64,000 nucleotides of DNA from Flavobacterium zhairuonense (lineage in GTDB: Bacteria; Bacteroidota; Bacteroidia; Flavobacteriales; Flavobacteriaceae). Of the stretch, positions 7,854 to 16,253 are shown in pieces. Positions within the stretch are counted from its first letter, which is position 1. The number at the start of each line of letters is the position of its first letter. The position numbers and the translations under genes are program-made. Where the stretch lies: positions 186,001 through 250,000 of the forward strand of contig NZ_SJSY01000074.1 in NCBI RefSeq assembly GCF_004352915.1. The letters run 5' to 3'. The notes beneath the pieces are model-generated. The model made no database searches, had not been told where the DNA came from, and saw nothing but the letters and a program-made list of their open reading frames with translations.

Positions 7854-8918
7854 TTACTTTGTTGTTAACAAAAACGTTATAGTATCAACGTTATCTGCGT
7901 AATCCCACAATTGAGGTTTTTGAGTTTGCCCAAATATGATGCTGTTTTCAAATAAATTGTTGCTAACGATACATTGAATTTGTTCAGAATCAGCTTTAAG
8001 ACGCGACTGCAAATCTTCAATATTTTCGTAAAATTCATAAAAAACGCTCGAGATAGGAGAGGCGTAGCTGGAATCTTCTTTTATAGTCAAAAAGCCATTG
8101 TCAAGAAGCTTGAAATTACTCATTAAAAATACTGCTTTATTATAGTCATAATTATTAGCGTATTTTTCGTAATGAATTACATCTTGATATTTGAACATCG
8201 CTTCAAAAAATCCATCAAAAACATATCCTTTTGGAACAAAAAGCTTGGAAACATTTCGGCATCCTAATCCAAAATATCTAAAAATATCTTCACCAAGAGC
8301 TTCTAAATCTTCTTTGGATTCTTTTCCGTTCAAAATCGCAACAGAATTTCTGTTTTTTCTGATGATCGATGGTTTGTCTTTAAAATAATATTCAAAATAA
8401 CGAGCAGTATTGTTGCTTCCCGTTGCAATTACGGCATCGAAGTTTTCAAGTTTTCCTTCGACGAAAGTGATTTTATCTTTTAGGTTTTCATCGACAGTAA
8501 TTAAATATTTGGCTAAGAAAGGAAGTAGATGCTGATCATTCGACGAAGTTTTGATTAAAGCTTTGTTTCCTGTAATCAAAACAGATAAAAAATCATGAAA
8601 ACCAACTAACGGAATATTTCCGGCCAAAATCAAAGCAACGGTTTTTTCTTTTGGATTGGCATCAAAATGATATTTTGAAATCCATTTTGTAATGTTTTCT
8701 TCTGTCAGAGCTTCTGCCCAAGAATTTATAGCAAAATAAACTTGCTCTGGCGTGTACCAGCCATTATGAGATTGTGATAAATGGATCAGGTTTTCAAAAT
8801 CATCAAAAAAAATGTCGTTATATAAAACGTCAGTTTTTTTTATCGATTCCTTTTCAGAGAACTGACTTAAAAAATTTCCTAATTCAACAAAAACACTTTT
8901 TTTTGTTTCTAATGTCAT
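7854..8918 (-). CDS. Acyl-CoA reductase (LuxC-like)
   Basis: This 354-aa member of the LuxC/aldehyde dehydrogenase superfamily would reduce an activated acyl group to an aldehyde using NAD(P)H. Recognisable parts are the NAD-site region LILAGNIPLVGFHDFL (from about 97), GNKALIKTSSND (about 117-128) and the probable catalytic Cys220 in FGLGCRNVSKLFVPKGY. The gene lies upstream of serC in the same orientation and is divergent from a ferredoxin, an arrangement I recall as frequent in Bacteroidota. The physiological substrate is unknown. A strong promoter (TTTG, 20 nt, TATTTTTG) lies at 8957-8988, inside the edge of a repeat array. Confidence 0.85.
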   Translation of the reverse strand: MTLETKKSVFVELGNFLSQFSEKESIKKTDVLYNDIFFDDFENLIHLSQSHNGWYTPEQVYFAINSWAEALTEENITKWISKYHFDANPKEKTVALILAGNIPLVGFHDFLSVLITGNKALIKTSSNDQHLLPFLAKYLITVDENLKDKITFVEGKLENFDAVIATGSNNTARYFEYYFKDKPSIIRKNRNSVAILNGKESKEDLEALGEDIFRYFGLGCRNVSKLFVPKGYVFDGFFEAMFKYQDVIHYEKYANNYDYNKAVFLMSNFKLLDNGFLTIKEDSSYASPISSVFYEFYENIEDLQSRLKADSEQIQCIVSNNLFENSIIFGQTQKPQLWDYADNVDTITFLLTTK

Positions 8919-8956
8919 AATGTTTGTTTATGAATTGTTTTGATTGTAATTTTGCA

Positions 8957-8988
8957 CAAAAATAAGCATAATTAAGTCGAAAGACAAA
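8957..8988 (-). promoter_or_regulatory. Bacteroidota promoter of the acyl-CoA reductase gene
   Basis: On the minus strand TTTG (8988-8985) is followed after 20 nt by TATTTTTG (8964-8957), close to the TTTG-N17-23-TAnnTTTG consensus. The leader would be about 35 nt. The -33 element falls inside the AAAGTCC-type 7-nt array. Confidence 0.65.
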
Positions 8989-9115
8989 AGTCCAAAGTCC
9001 AAAGTCGAAAGTCTAAAGTTGAAAAGGCTTTAATACTTTTACTTTAAATACTTTCAAACTTTATGACAGACTTTATGACTTTAGACTTTATGACTTTTAA
9101 ACTTTAAGACTAAAA
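8980..9115. repeat. Seven-nt tandem array with inverted right arm in a divergent promoter region
   Basis: Seven consecutive 7-nt units run from 8980 to 9028 (AAAGACA, AAAGTCC twice, AAAGTCG, AAAGTCT, AAAGTTG, AAAAGGC). From about 9040 to 9110 the complementary theme ACTTTATG/ACTTTAG repeats with 7-8-nt spacing. It occupies the region between the acyl-CoA reductase and ferredoxin genes and contains promoter-like elements. Confidence 0.75.
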
Positions 9116-9118
9116 AAG

Positions 9119-9469
9119 ATGGCAATTATTATAACTGACGAATGCATCAATTGTGGGGCTTGCGAACCAGAGTGCCCAAATACAGCAATATATGAAGGTG
9201 CAGATGATTGGAGATATAAAGACGGAACAAGTCTTTCTGGAAAAGTAGTTTTACCTGACGGAACTGAGGTTGACGCTGAAGATGCTCAAACTCCAATTTC
9301 TGATGAAATCTATTATATCGTTCCAGGAAAATGTACAGAATGTAAAGGGTTTCACGATGAACCTCAATGTGCTGCTGTATGTCCTGTTGATTGCTGCGTA
9401 CCAGATGATAATCACGTAGAAGATGAAGAAACCTTGTTGAATAGACAAGCGTTTTTACATGGTGAATAA
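9119..9469 (+). CDS. 2[4Fe-4S] ferredoxin, Alvin/YfhL type
   Basis: This 116-aa electron carrier coordinates two 4Fe-4S clusters. The first motif is CINCGACEPECP (Cys9, 12, 15, 19). The second is KCTECKGFHDEPQCAAVCP (Cys72, 75, 84, 88) with the 8-residue insertion typical of Alvin-type ferredoxins, plus Cys92 and Cys93. A linker of about 50 acidic residues separates the motifs, and the C-terminus is acidic. It is likely cytosolic. The divergent acyl-CoA reductase is a possible redox partner, but this is only a positional inference. The downstream membrane protein gene overlaps its last 11 nt. Confidence 0.9.
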   Translation: MAIIITDECINCGACEPECPNTAIYEGADDWRYKDGTSLSGKVVLPDGTEVDAEDAQTPISDEIYYIVPGKCTECKGFHDEPQCAAVCPVDCCVPDDNHVEDEETLLNRQAFLHGE

Positions 9470-9899
9470 ATTTCGAAAATATATAATAAACAACCCTATA
9501 ACTTTTTCTTTACTTGTTGTTTATTGTTGTTTTATTTATTTAAAAGTTGCAAATCTTGATAATTATAATTTTTACGAAGGCAAAGTAATTGGACTTCATA
9601 AAATTTCATCAAAATATTCAGGCGCAGGACGCGGAAGTGGTTGGGTAAGAATTAGCAGAGAAATACCAGAAATCGAGTATTATAAAAATTATGATACTAT
9701 AAAATGTGATCAAGGAGAATTAAGATTGGTCACAAATTTTAAAATAAATGAGAAGCTTATTGTTTTAGAGGACAAGGAAAATGAATATGAAGTAAAGATC
9801 TACAGTTTGTTTTACTATTGGATTGATTATAATGAATTGATTCTTTGTTTGCTAGGATTCTTGTTTGTTTATGGATACATTAGAACTTTTATGATTTAA
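9459..9899 (+). CDS. Uncharacterised two-helix membrane protein
   Basis: This 146-aa protein is not recognised. It has a basic N-terminus, a hydrophobic helix at about 15-30, a soluble domain of about 85 residues containing GAGRGSGWVRISREIPEIEYYKN, and a second helix at about 122-143. The layout suggests a loop domain facing the periplasm between two membrane anchors. The ATG overlaps the ferredoxin stop by 11 nt, so it may be translationally coupled to it. A strong terminator follows at 9908-9939. Confidence 0.5.
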   Translation: MVNKFRKYIINNPITFSLLVVYCCFIYLKVANLDNYNFYEGKVIGLHKISSKYSGAGRGSGWVRISREIPEIEYYKNYDTIKCDQGELRLVTNFKINEKLIVLEDKENEYEVKIYSLFYYWIDYNELILCLLGFLFVYGYIRTFMI

Positions 9900-9907
9900 A
9901 AAATATA

Positions 9908-9939
9908 ATCCTGAGTACCACGCTCAGGATTTTTTTTTT
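9908..9939 (+). terminator. Rho-independent terminator after the ferredoxin operon
   Basis: An 8-bp stem (ATCCTGAG at 9908-9915, complement at 9923-9930) with a 7-nt loop is followed by ten T residues. Confidence 0.9.
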
Positions 9940-10025
9940 GTCTTTTTTTTGATATTTATTCTTTACAATGCTGTTACATAACGATTTATTTTGTTAATTT
10001 GATGTTAATATTTCAAAAACAGCCT

Positions 10026-11192
10026 ATGAGGAGACTGGTATGTTTATTTATCGTATTATTTAGTATTACAGCTTTTGCGCAAAAATCTGAATATTCTATT
10101 ATTGTAAAAGATATCGAAACTCAATTGCCGATAGAAAATGCAACAGTAGTTATTATGAAGACCAAGCAAATTCTGTTAAGCAATAAGGAGGGCAAAGTCA
10201 CTTTTATGCTTACAGGAGGTTCTAATATTGAAATTTCGCAAACAGATTATGAAACTTTGAATATTCGATGGGTTTCTTTAAAAGATGATCAAAAGTTTGT
10301 GGTCTATTTGAAGAACAAGAATAACAAACTGGATGAAATTGTAGTTTCAAAGGAAAATCCTCAAAAAATCTTTCAAAAAATTGTGGCTAATTCTAGGAAA
10401 AAATTAGCATCGTCTTATAGATTAAAAGTCTATGTAAGAGAGTTTTTTATGCTCGATAACAAGTACTCTTATTATAATGACGGACTTGTAAATTTTCAGT
10501 TTTCAGTAAATCAAAAAAAATCAACGACCACATTGCTTGTAGAGCAAAATAGATCCTACGGTTTGTTAGAAACTGATGTTAGTGCCGACTTGAAAGGATA
10601 TAATTTGAATAATATCATGGAAAACTATTCGAATTTAAAATATTTTGATCCGGTTCTAGATCCGAAAACTAGAAAAGAATATGATTTTACAACCACAGGA
10701 CATCCTAATAATAAAGATTATTATGTGCTGAAAATTACGCCTCTTGATAAGTCTAAAAAAGCATTAGATACTTTTGAAATTGTTTACGATCCGGTTAAAA
10801 AACTGATTGTCGAATATACAATCACGATTGAGCCAGGAAATCTTATGCAAATCGAAGAACAAACTAAACCAGGCTCAAAAAATGTAACCAAATCTAATAT
10901 CAGAGTTAGTTACAGAATTGATGGCGAAAATTATTATTTGTTAAGCTCGAATGAAGAAATTGCATATAATCTTGTTTTGAAAGAACAAATAAAGAAAATT
11001 GAGGTTCGAAACAGTTTTACAACAACACATTTTAACCGACAAAATTTCACTTATAAAGAAAGTGACGTTTTTAAAGAGAAAACGCTTTTCAATAAAAAGA
11101 ATAAAATCATGACCAACTATTGGGATATTTCGGGTTTTGTCGCGACTGATGAAGAAAAAGCAATTATTTCGGGCTTAGATTATAAGCTGTAA
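10026..11192 (+). CDS. Carboxypeptidase-regulatory-like domain protein, exported
   Basis: This 388-aa protein is counted from the ATG at 10026, chosen because MRRLVCLFIVLFSITAFAQ is a clean signal peptide; an in-frame ATG at 10002 would add eight residues. The mature N-terminus (about 22-110) resembles the carboxypeptidase D regulatory/CarboxypepD_reg-like beta-sandwich found at the start of Bacteroidota outer-membrane proteins (DIETQLPIENATVVI, ending in DEIVVS). The rest (about 110-388) is a beta-rich region of unknown function with no TonB plug. It is likely periplasmic or outer-membrane associated. It is convergent with a TonB-dependent receptor, with a shared terminator between them. Confidence 0.7.
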   Translation: MRRLVCLFIVLFSITAFAQKSEYSIIVKDIETQLPIENATVVIMKTKQILLSNKEGKVTFMLTGGSNIEISQTDYETLNIRWVSLKDDQKFVVYLKNKNNKLDEIVVSKENPQKIFQKIVANSRKKLASSYRLKVYVREFFMLDNKYSYYNDGLVNFQFSVNQKKSTTTLLVEQNRSYGLLETDVSADLKGYNLNNIMENYSNLKYFDPVLDPKTRKEYDFTTTGHPNNKDYYVLKITPLDKSKKALDTFEIVYDPVKKLIVEYTITIEPGNLMQIEEQTKPGSKNVTKSNIRVSYRIDGENYYLLSSNEEIAYNLVLKEQIKKIEVRNSFTTTHFNRQNFTYKESDVFKEKTLFNKKNKIMTNYWDISGFVATDEEKAIISGLDYKL

Positions 11193-11224
11193 AATTTAAA
11201 ATGAGAGCTATTTAGATGAAAAAA

Positions 11225-11251
11225 ATCCTGAACAATCGTTCAGGATTTTTT
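11225..11251. terminator. Bidirectional terminator between convergent genes
   Basis: A 9-bp stem (ATCCTGAAC at 11225-11233, complement at 11238-11246) with a 4-nt loop is flanked by an A-run on the left and a T-run on the right, so it can act on both strands. Confidence 0.85.
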
Positions 11252-11301
11252 GTTTGAGAGTATTGGCTGAGTAAAGTCGAAGCCCTTTTTTCTGAAATAT
11301 T

Positions 11302-13935
11302 TTAGAAGTTAAATCCAAGTCTTGCATAGTAGTAAGCACCGCTGAATCCCATTTGAACTGCATCCCAGTAACCACCAGCTTCTGTATTTCCTTGTTCATC
11401 TTGTTTTGTTGGATAAACATTGAATAAGTTGTTGCTTCCAAGGCTTAATTTTAAACTTTTAGTCAATTGGTAACCTACAGTCAAATCAGTTACTAATCTA
11501 GGATTGTAAACATCATCTTCGTCAGCATAATCAACTAAAACCACTTTGCTGAAACGTGTAAATGCTAAACCTGCATCAAATTTATTTTTTGAATAAGTAA
11601 GGTTTAAACCAAATTTGCTGTCTGGCGCAGAAGCCAATAAAAAGGCTTTTTCACGTTTTCCAAAGAAAGTTGCTTCATCTAAATCGCCATTTTTTACTTT
11701 ATCAATTTTCATATCGTTGATATTTCCAACTAAAGTAGCGCCAATGTGTCCAAAATCATAATTCTTTTTCCAAGAGAAAACTAAATCTAAACCGTGTGTG
11801 CTTGTGTCAACTCCGTTAGCAAAAAACTGAGCCGAATCAACGCCAAGATTTAAACTGCTTGCATCAAAATAACCTGTTAGTACGATACGATCTTTAACTT
11901 TAATATAATAACCATCAACAGTAGCTGTGAAATCACCAAATGTTGCAGTTAGTCCTAAAGAAGCATTTACTGCTTTTTCTTCATTTAATTTTTGAATACC
12001 AAACGCTTTTGTGACAGGGCTGTCATTTGGCGCAAGCAAAACTTCTTGTGCTCCTTGAGCATTAAAATTTGTAAAATGTAAATTGTAATAAATTTGAGCT
12101 AAAGATGGTGCACGGAAACCTGTACTAATAGATCCTCTAGCATTTATATGATCTGTAATTTTTAATCTTGAAGCTAATTTTCCATTTATAGTACTTCCAA
12201 AATCGCTATAGTTTTCAAAACGAACTGCGCCGCTAACCATCCAAGCTTCTGTAACATCTAATTCGGCATCAGTATATAGTGAAAAGTTTGTTCTGCTTTT
12301 ATTTACAGTATTTAATGGACTATATCCAGGAAAACCTTGCGAACCTCCCGGTCTTGGTTCGCCTGAAATTGGATCAATTGGAGGGCTTTGAGTTGTAGGA
12401 TCTGTGATAACATTTCCGTTAGTATCATAAGTTGCGTATGAACCTTCTTCGCCAGCAAAAATTTCAAATTGCTCTACTCTGAATTCAGTTCCGAAAGCAA
12501 TATTGAATCCGCTCATGATATCATCATAGTTTTTAGAAATATCAAAATTGGTTGTGTTTTGAAGTAAACTATGTCCACCAGCGTCAAATTCATGAGGAGA
12601 TTTTTCCTCAAGAGAAGCATTGATCGTCCCTTTTATGTCATATTGGAATTTATTCTTTCCAAAAGTATTACTCAAATCAAATTTCCATCCGCCAGAAGAT
12701 TCAGTTTTGATTCCCGCGGCAATAGAATTGTCATTAATTTTTGATGTGATTCTTGGAGTATATCCGCCTGGATAAACTGATTCAACAACTCTTTCGCCAT
12801 CATTTCTAGTAAAAGCATAAGCATCAGTATCTCTAAAATTGCTTCCGCCAAAAGCATAAAACTCAGTTTTGTCGCTAATCGGAATAGACAAGTTAGCGAA
12901 TAAATTAACGCCTTGCATTTCTGCATCACCAAAACCTTTTCTAAAATCGTAGGCAGGTCTTAATGTTTTGTTTTTGCTTAGAAACTCACCTGTAATATTT
13001 ACGTAACCGCCTTTGCTTCCAATACCAGTTCCATAATTGGCAGCAACTTTTACAGATCCACCATCTAAATCCTGATTTTTTCCGTATGAATTTCCATTTC
13101 CGTTCTGGTCTAATCTAAAACCTTTTGTATTTGGAGTTCCCGGAAGGAATTCGCCTTTTGCATGCGTATTAAAAACGCCATATGTTACAGATCCTGTAAG
13201 TTCATCTACATTGTCATTTGTTATAATATTTATAACACCGGCAATGGCATCAGAACCATATTGAGCAGCAGCACCGTCGCGCAAAATCTCAATTCTTTTA
13301 ATAGAAGCTGCAGGAATCGCATTTAAATCTGTTCCTGTGTTCCCGCGTCCGCGAGTTCCAAATAAATTGATTAATGACGATTGGTGTCTTCTTTTTCCGT
13401 TAATCAAAACTAAGGTTTGGTCAGGTCCCATACCTCTTAAAGAAGCAGGATCAACGTGGTCTGCTCCGTCAGAACCAGATTGTTTGTTAGCGTTAAACGA
13501 AGGTGCAACATATTGTAAAAGCTGGTTGATTTCGATTTTACCACTTTGTGTAGTAACATCTTTTACATTAATTACATCAATAGGAACTGCCGAATTTACA
13601 ACGGTTCTTTTGGTGCTTCTCGAACCCACGACAACAACATCATTTAAAACTTGGCCATCGCTTTCGCTTAAATTGATGTCTATTTTATCGCTTGAAGCTA
13701 ATTTTTCAACTGTTGAAAAGCCAACATAGCTAAAAACTAATGTAGCGCCATCTTTGACTTTGATTTTGTAGGCTCCTTCAAAATCAGTTGAAACGCCATT
13801 TGAAGTTCCTTTTTCGACAACGTTTACGCCGGGTAGGGGTGTGCCTGTTTTGTCTTTCACGACACCTGAGACTTCTTTTTGAGCAAAAAGAAATGCTGTA
13901 TTCAGCAGAAATAATAAAAAAACTATTCTTTTCAT
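11302..13935 (-). CDS. TonB-dependent outer-membrane receptor
   Basis: This 877-aa outer-membrane transporter uses TonB energy to import a bound ligand. It has a signal peptide (MKRIVFLLFLLNTAFLFAQ), a carboxypeptidase-like domain (about 20-95: EVSGVVKDKTGTPLPGVNVV), and a plug domain (about 110-240) with PASLRGMGPDQTLVLINGKRR and RIEILRDGAAAQYGSDAIAGVINI. A 22-strand-type barrel follows, ending in the terminal aromatic sequence YYARLGFNF. The plug resembles those of iron-siderophore and cobalamin type receptors. No SusD partner is adjacent, so it is probably not a glycan SusC. The ligand cannot be read from the sequence. Confidence 0.9.
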   Translation of the reverse strand: MKRIVFLLFLLNTAFLFAQKEVSGVVKDKTGTPLPGVNVVEKGTSNGVSTDFEGAYKIKVKDGATLVFSYVGFSTVEKLASSDKIDINLSESDGQVLNDVVVVGSRSTKRTVVNSAVPIDVINVKDVTTQSGKIEINQLLQYVAPSFNANKQSGSDGADHVDPASLRGMGPDQTLVLINGKRRHQSSLINLFGTRGRGNTGTDLNAIPAASIKRIEILRDGAAAQYGSDAIAGVINIITNDNVDELTGSVTYGVFNTHAKGEFLPGTPNTKGFRLDQNGNGNSYGKNQDLDGGSVKVAANYGTGIGSKGGYVNITGEFLSKNKTLRPAYDFRKGFGDAEMQGVNLFANLSIPISDKTEFYAFGGSNFRDTDAYAFTRNDGERVVESVYPGGYTPRITSKINDNSIAAGIKTESSGGWKFDLSNTFGKNKFQYDIKGTINASLEEKSPHEFDAGGHSLLQNTTNFDISKNYDDIMSGFNIAFGTEFRVEQFEIFAGEEGSYATYDTNGNVITDPTTQSPPIDPISGEPRPGGSQGFPGYSPLNTVNKSRTNFSLYTDAELDVTEAWMVSGAVRFENYSDFGSTINGKLASRLKITDHINARGSISTGFRAPSLAQIYYNLHFTNFNAQGAQEVLLAPNDSPVTKAFGIQKLNEEKAVNASLGLTATFGDFTATVDGYYIKVKDRIVLTGYFDASSLNLGVDSAQFFANGVDTSTHGLDLVFSWKKNYDFGHIGATLVGNINDMKIDKVKNGDLDEATFFGKREKAFLLASAPDSKFGLNLTYSKNKFDAGLAFTRFSKVVLVDYADEDDVYNPRLVTDLTVGYQLTKSLKLSLGSNNLFNVYPTKQDEQGNTEAGGYWDAVQMGFSGAYYYARLGFNF

Positions 13936-14088
13936 GTGGGTTTGGTTTTTTGGTTTGTTTTTTATTGGTTTAGTTTATAAAAGTAGTATTTTTTAACAAA
14001 AATTTAATAATATGTTTAAAAATTTTCAAGATTTGCTTTAAAATTGTATTAATGAACATTTTTAGTTCGTGCAAGAGCTATTAAATCT

Positions 14089-14096
14089 TATATTTG
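14089..14096 (+). promoter_or_regulatory. -7 promoter box upstream of ychF
   Basis: TATATTTG is a full match to TAnnTTTG. It predicts a 5' leader of about 130 nt for ychF. The leader contains inverted repeats at 14109-14129 (GCCAAAA/TTTTGGC), an AAACATT/AATGTTT pair, and GACCT/AGGTC near 14190-14206. Confidence 0.5.
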
Positions 14097-14118
14097 CAAA
14101 ATTTTAAAGCCAAAAAAT

Positions 14119-14235
14119 ATGATTTTGGCAGAAATCAAAAAAAGAACATTTAAATCGCAAAACATTAAAGTACAATGTTTAATGTTTAGACCTAAAACTA
14201 AAGGTCGAATAAATAATATAGAAACAAACAGATGA
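14119..14235 (+). CDS. Possible 38-aa leader ORF coupled to ychF
   Basis: An ATG at 14119 opens a 38-codon frame (MILAEIKKRTFKSQNIK...) that ends in a TGA overlapping the ychF ATG as ATGA. The peptide is basic and has no recognisable domain. The exact 4-nt stop/start overlap and its position inside the predicted 5' leader suggest translational coupling, but a chance ORF of this size cannot be excluded without comparing related genomes. Confidence 0.3.
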   Translation: MILAEIKKRTFKSQNIKVQCLMFRPKTKGRINNIETNR

Positions 14236-15326
14236 AAGCAGGAATTGTAGGATTGCCAAATGTTGGAAAATCAACATTATTTAATTGTTTATCTAATGCA
14301 AAAGCGCAGAGTGCAAACTTTCCGTTTTGTACAATCGAACCTAATATTGGTGTTGTAAACGTTCCAGATCCAAGAATCAATAAATTAGAAGAATTAGTAA
14401 AACCTGAGCGTGTGCAAATGGCAACTGTAGATATCGTAGATATTGCAGGTTTGGTAAAAGGAGCAAGTAAAGGCGAAGGTCTTGGAAATCAGTTTTTAGG
14501 AAACATTAGAGAGTGTAATGCTATTATTCACGTTTTGCGTTGTTTTGACAATGATAATATTGTTCACGTTGACGGAAATGTAAACCCAATTCGTGACAAA
14601 GAAACGATCGATATCGAATTGCAGTTAAAAGACTTAGAAACAATCGAAAAACGTTTAGAAAAAGTAAAACGTGCTGCAAAAACTGGAAATAAAGAAGCAC
14701 AAACAGAAGAAGCTTTGTTGAACAGAATTAGAGAAGCTTTGTTGCAGGCTAAATCTGCAAGAACAATTGTTCCTCAAAATAATGACGAAGAAGTTTTAAT
14801 GGAAAGTTTCCAATTAATTACTGCAAAACCAGTTTTATACGTTTGTAACGTTGACGAAAGTTCAGCAGTAAACGGAAACAAATATGTTGATCAAGTTCGC
14901 GAATTAGTAAAAGACGAAGAAGCTGAAGTTATTGTGCTTTCAGTAGGAGCAGAAGCTGATATTACAGAATTAGAAAGCTACGAAGAGCGTCAGGTTTTCC
15001 TTGAAGATATGGGATTAGAAGAGCCAGGTGCATCTGTTTTGATTCGTGCAGCTTACAAATTATTAAAACAACAGACTTATTTTACAGCTGGTGTAAAAGA
15101 AGTTCGTGCTTGGACGATCAACATTGGAGCAACTGCACCACAAGCGGCTGGAGTTATCCACACTGATTTTGAAAAAGGATTTATCCGTGCTGAGGTAATT
15201 TCATATGATGATTACGTTCAATACGGTTCTGAAGCAAAAGCAAAAGAAGCTGGAAAATTCAGAGTTGAAGGAAAAGAATATATTGTGAAAGATGGTGATG
15301 TAATGCACTTCCGTTTCAACGTTTAA
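14232..15326 (+). CDS. ychF: Redox-regulated ATPase YchF (Obg-like)
   Basis: This 364-aa member of the Obg-related NTPases prefers ATP and binds ribosomes. It shows G1 GLPNVGKST (7-15), the DIAGLVKGASKGEGLGNQFL switch (from about 70) and NVDE (206-209), which replaces the NKxD of GTPases and explains the ATP preference. A coiled-coil segment lies at about 130-180, and a C-terminal TGS domain (about 280-364) contains VRAWTINIGATAPQAAGVIH and DGDVMHFRFNV. Length and motifs are those of the family. Codon use is typical of a well-expressed gene. A terminator follows. Confidence 0.97.
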   Translation: MKAGIVGLPNVGKSTLFNCLSNAKAQSANFPFCTIEPNIGVVNVPDPRINKLEELVKPERVQMATVDIVDIAGLVKGASKGEGLGNQFLGNIRECNAIIHVLRCFDNDNIVHVDGNVNPIRDKETIDIELQLKDLETIEKRLEKVKRAAKTGNKEAQTEEALLNRIREALLQAKSARTIVPQNNDEEVLMESFQLITAKPVLYVCNVDESSAVNGNKYVDQVRELVKDEEAEVIVLSVGAEADITELESYEERQVFLEDMGLEEPGASVLIRAAYKLLKQQTYFTAGVKEVRAWTINIGATAPQAAGVIHTDFEKGFIRAEVISYDDYVQYGSEAKAKEAGKFRVEGKEYIVKDGDVMHFRFNV

Positions 15327-15370
15327 TCTTTTTTTTAGAAGAAAGAGTAAAGAACAAAGAGAATAGACTA

Positions 15371-15402
15371 AAACTGCTGGAGAGATTCAGCAGTTTTTTT
15401 TT
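15371..15402 (+). terminator. Terminator of ychF
   Basis: A 9-bp stem (AAACTGCTG at 15371-15379, complement at 15388-15396) with an 8-nt loop is followed by a T-run. Confidence 0.85.
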
Positions 15403-15420
15403 ATGTTTAGATAAAAATAA

Positions 15421-15472
15421 AATCGGTGTAAATCCGCGCTTTCGCGAAAGCGAATCAGTAGAATCCGCGTTC
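15421..15472. repeat. Perfect 16-nt palindrome flanked by short direct repeats
   Basis: CGCTTTCGCGAAAGCG at 15437-15452 is a perfect palindrome and stands out as GC-rich in AT-rich surroundings. It is flanked by near-identical words (GTAAATCCGCG on the left, GTAGAATCCGCG on the right). The intergenic stretch 15403-15568 holds nothing else that I recognise. Confidence 0.6.
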
Positions 15473-15568
15473 TAATTTATCATGAGAATTAAGCATTAAA
15501 AATTTTTGGCTCAAAAATTGGTTACAGAAAAATTAACCAATTACTAATCTAAAAATCAACCAATCAAA

Positions 15569-16246
15569 ATGCTAAAAAAATCATTCAAATTTCTGGGCTG
15601 GACACTCTTCGGAATTTTCACTTTCCTTGCGCTGTATATTTCATCAGTTTTAATTATTTCAAGAATTACTGTGAATTCGGATATTGCTCAAGTCGAAGAA
15701 CAAAATGCAATTCCAATTTACATTCTTTCCAATGGTGTTCATACCGATATTGTTGTTCCTATTAAAAACGAAATCAAAGATTGGCGAAACGAAATCCAGT
15801 TCAGCCAGACACAATCAAAAGATTCATTGATGAATTATATTGGTTTCGGGTGGGGTGATAAAGGTTTTTATCTCGATACGCCTGAATGGTCAGACTTAAA
15901 AGCTAGTACAGCATTAAAAGCGACTTTTGGAGTAAGTTCTTCTGCAATGCATACCACATTTTTTAAACAATTGAGGGAAGGGGAAGATTGCAAACGCATT
16001 TTGGTTTCAAAAGAAAATTATCAAAATTTAGTCAATTATATCTCCAACAGTTTCAGTGATCCCGTTCATCCACAATGGATTGAAGGTCATAGTTGCGGAA
16101 GAAAAGACGCTTTTTATGAAGCAAAAGGAAGTTACAGTCTTTTTAATACCTGCAATACTTGGGCAAATAATGCTTTAAAAGCGGCGAACCAAAAGGCAAG
16201 CTTGTGGACGGTTTATGATAAGGGGATTTTCTGTCATTATAAATGA
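15569..16246 (+). CDS. TIGR02117/DUF2459 family protein
   Basis: This 225-aa protein has one N-terminal membrane helix (about 8-31) and a domain with YILSNGVHTDIVVP, YIGFGWGDKGFYLDTPEW and the C-terminal WIEGHSCGRKDAFYEAKGSYSLFNTCNTWANNALK. These match the TIGR02117/DUF2459 family. That family has an NlpC/P60-like layout of conserved His and Cys, but no reaction that I can state. The domain probably faces the periplasm. A lipoprotein gene starts 8 nt after its stop. Confidence 0.85.
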   Translation: MLKKSFKFLGWTLFGIFTFLALYISSVLIISRITVNSDIAQVEEQNAIPIYILSNGVHTDIVVPIKNEIKDWRNEIQFSQTQSKDSLMNYIGFGWGDKGFYLDTPEWSDLKASTALKATFGVSSSAMHTTFFKQLREGEDCKRILVSKENYQNLVNYISNSFSDPVHPQWIEGHSCGRKDAFYEAKGSYSLFNTCNTWANNALKAANQKASLWTVYDKGIFCHYK

Positions 16247-16253
16247 TTCTGCT

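Noticed and set aside
8980..9115. CRISPR-like array
   Set aside because: The units are 7-8 nt without spacers, and no cas gene is present in the window.
13337..13729. 130-codon open frame on the plus strand
   Set aside because: It is antisense to the plug domain of the TonB-dependent receptor and has no family features.
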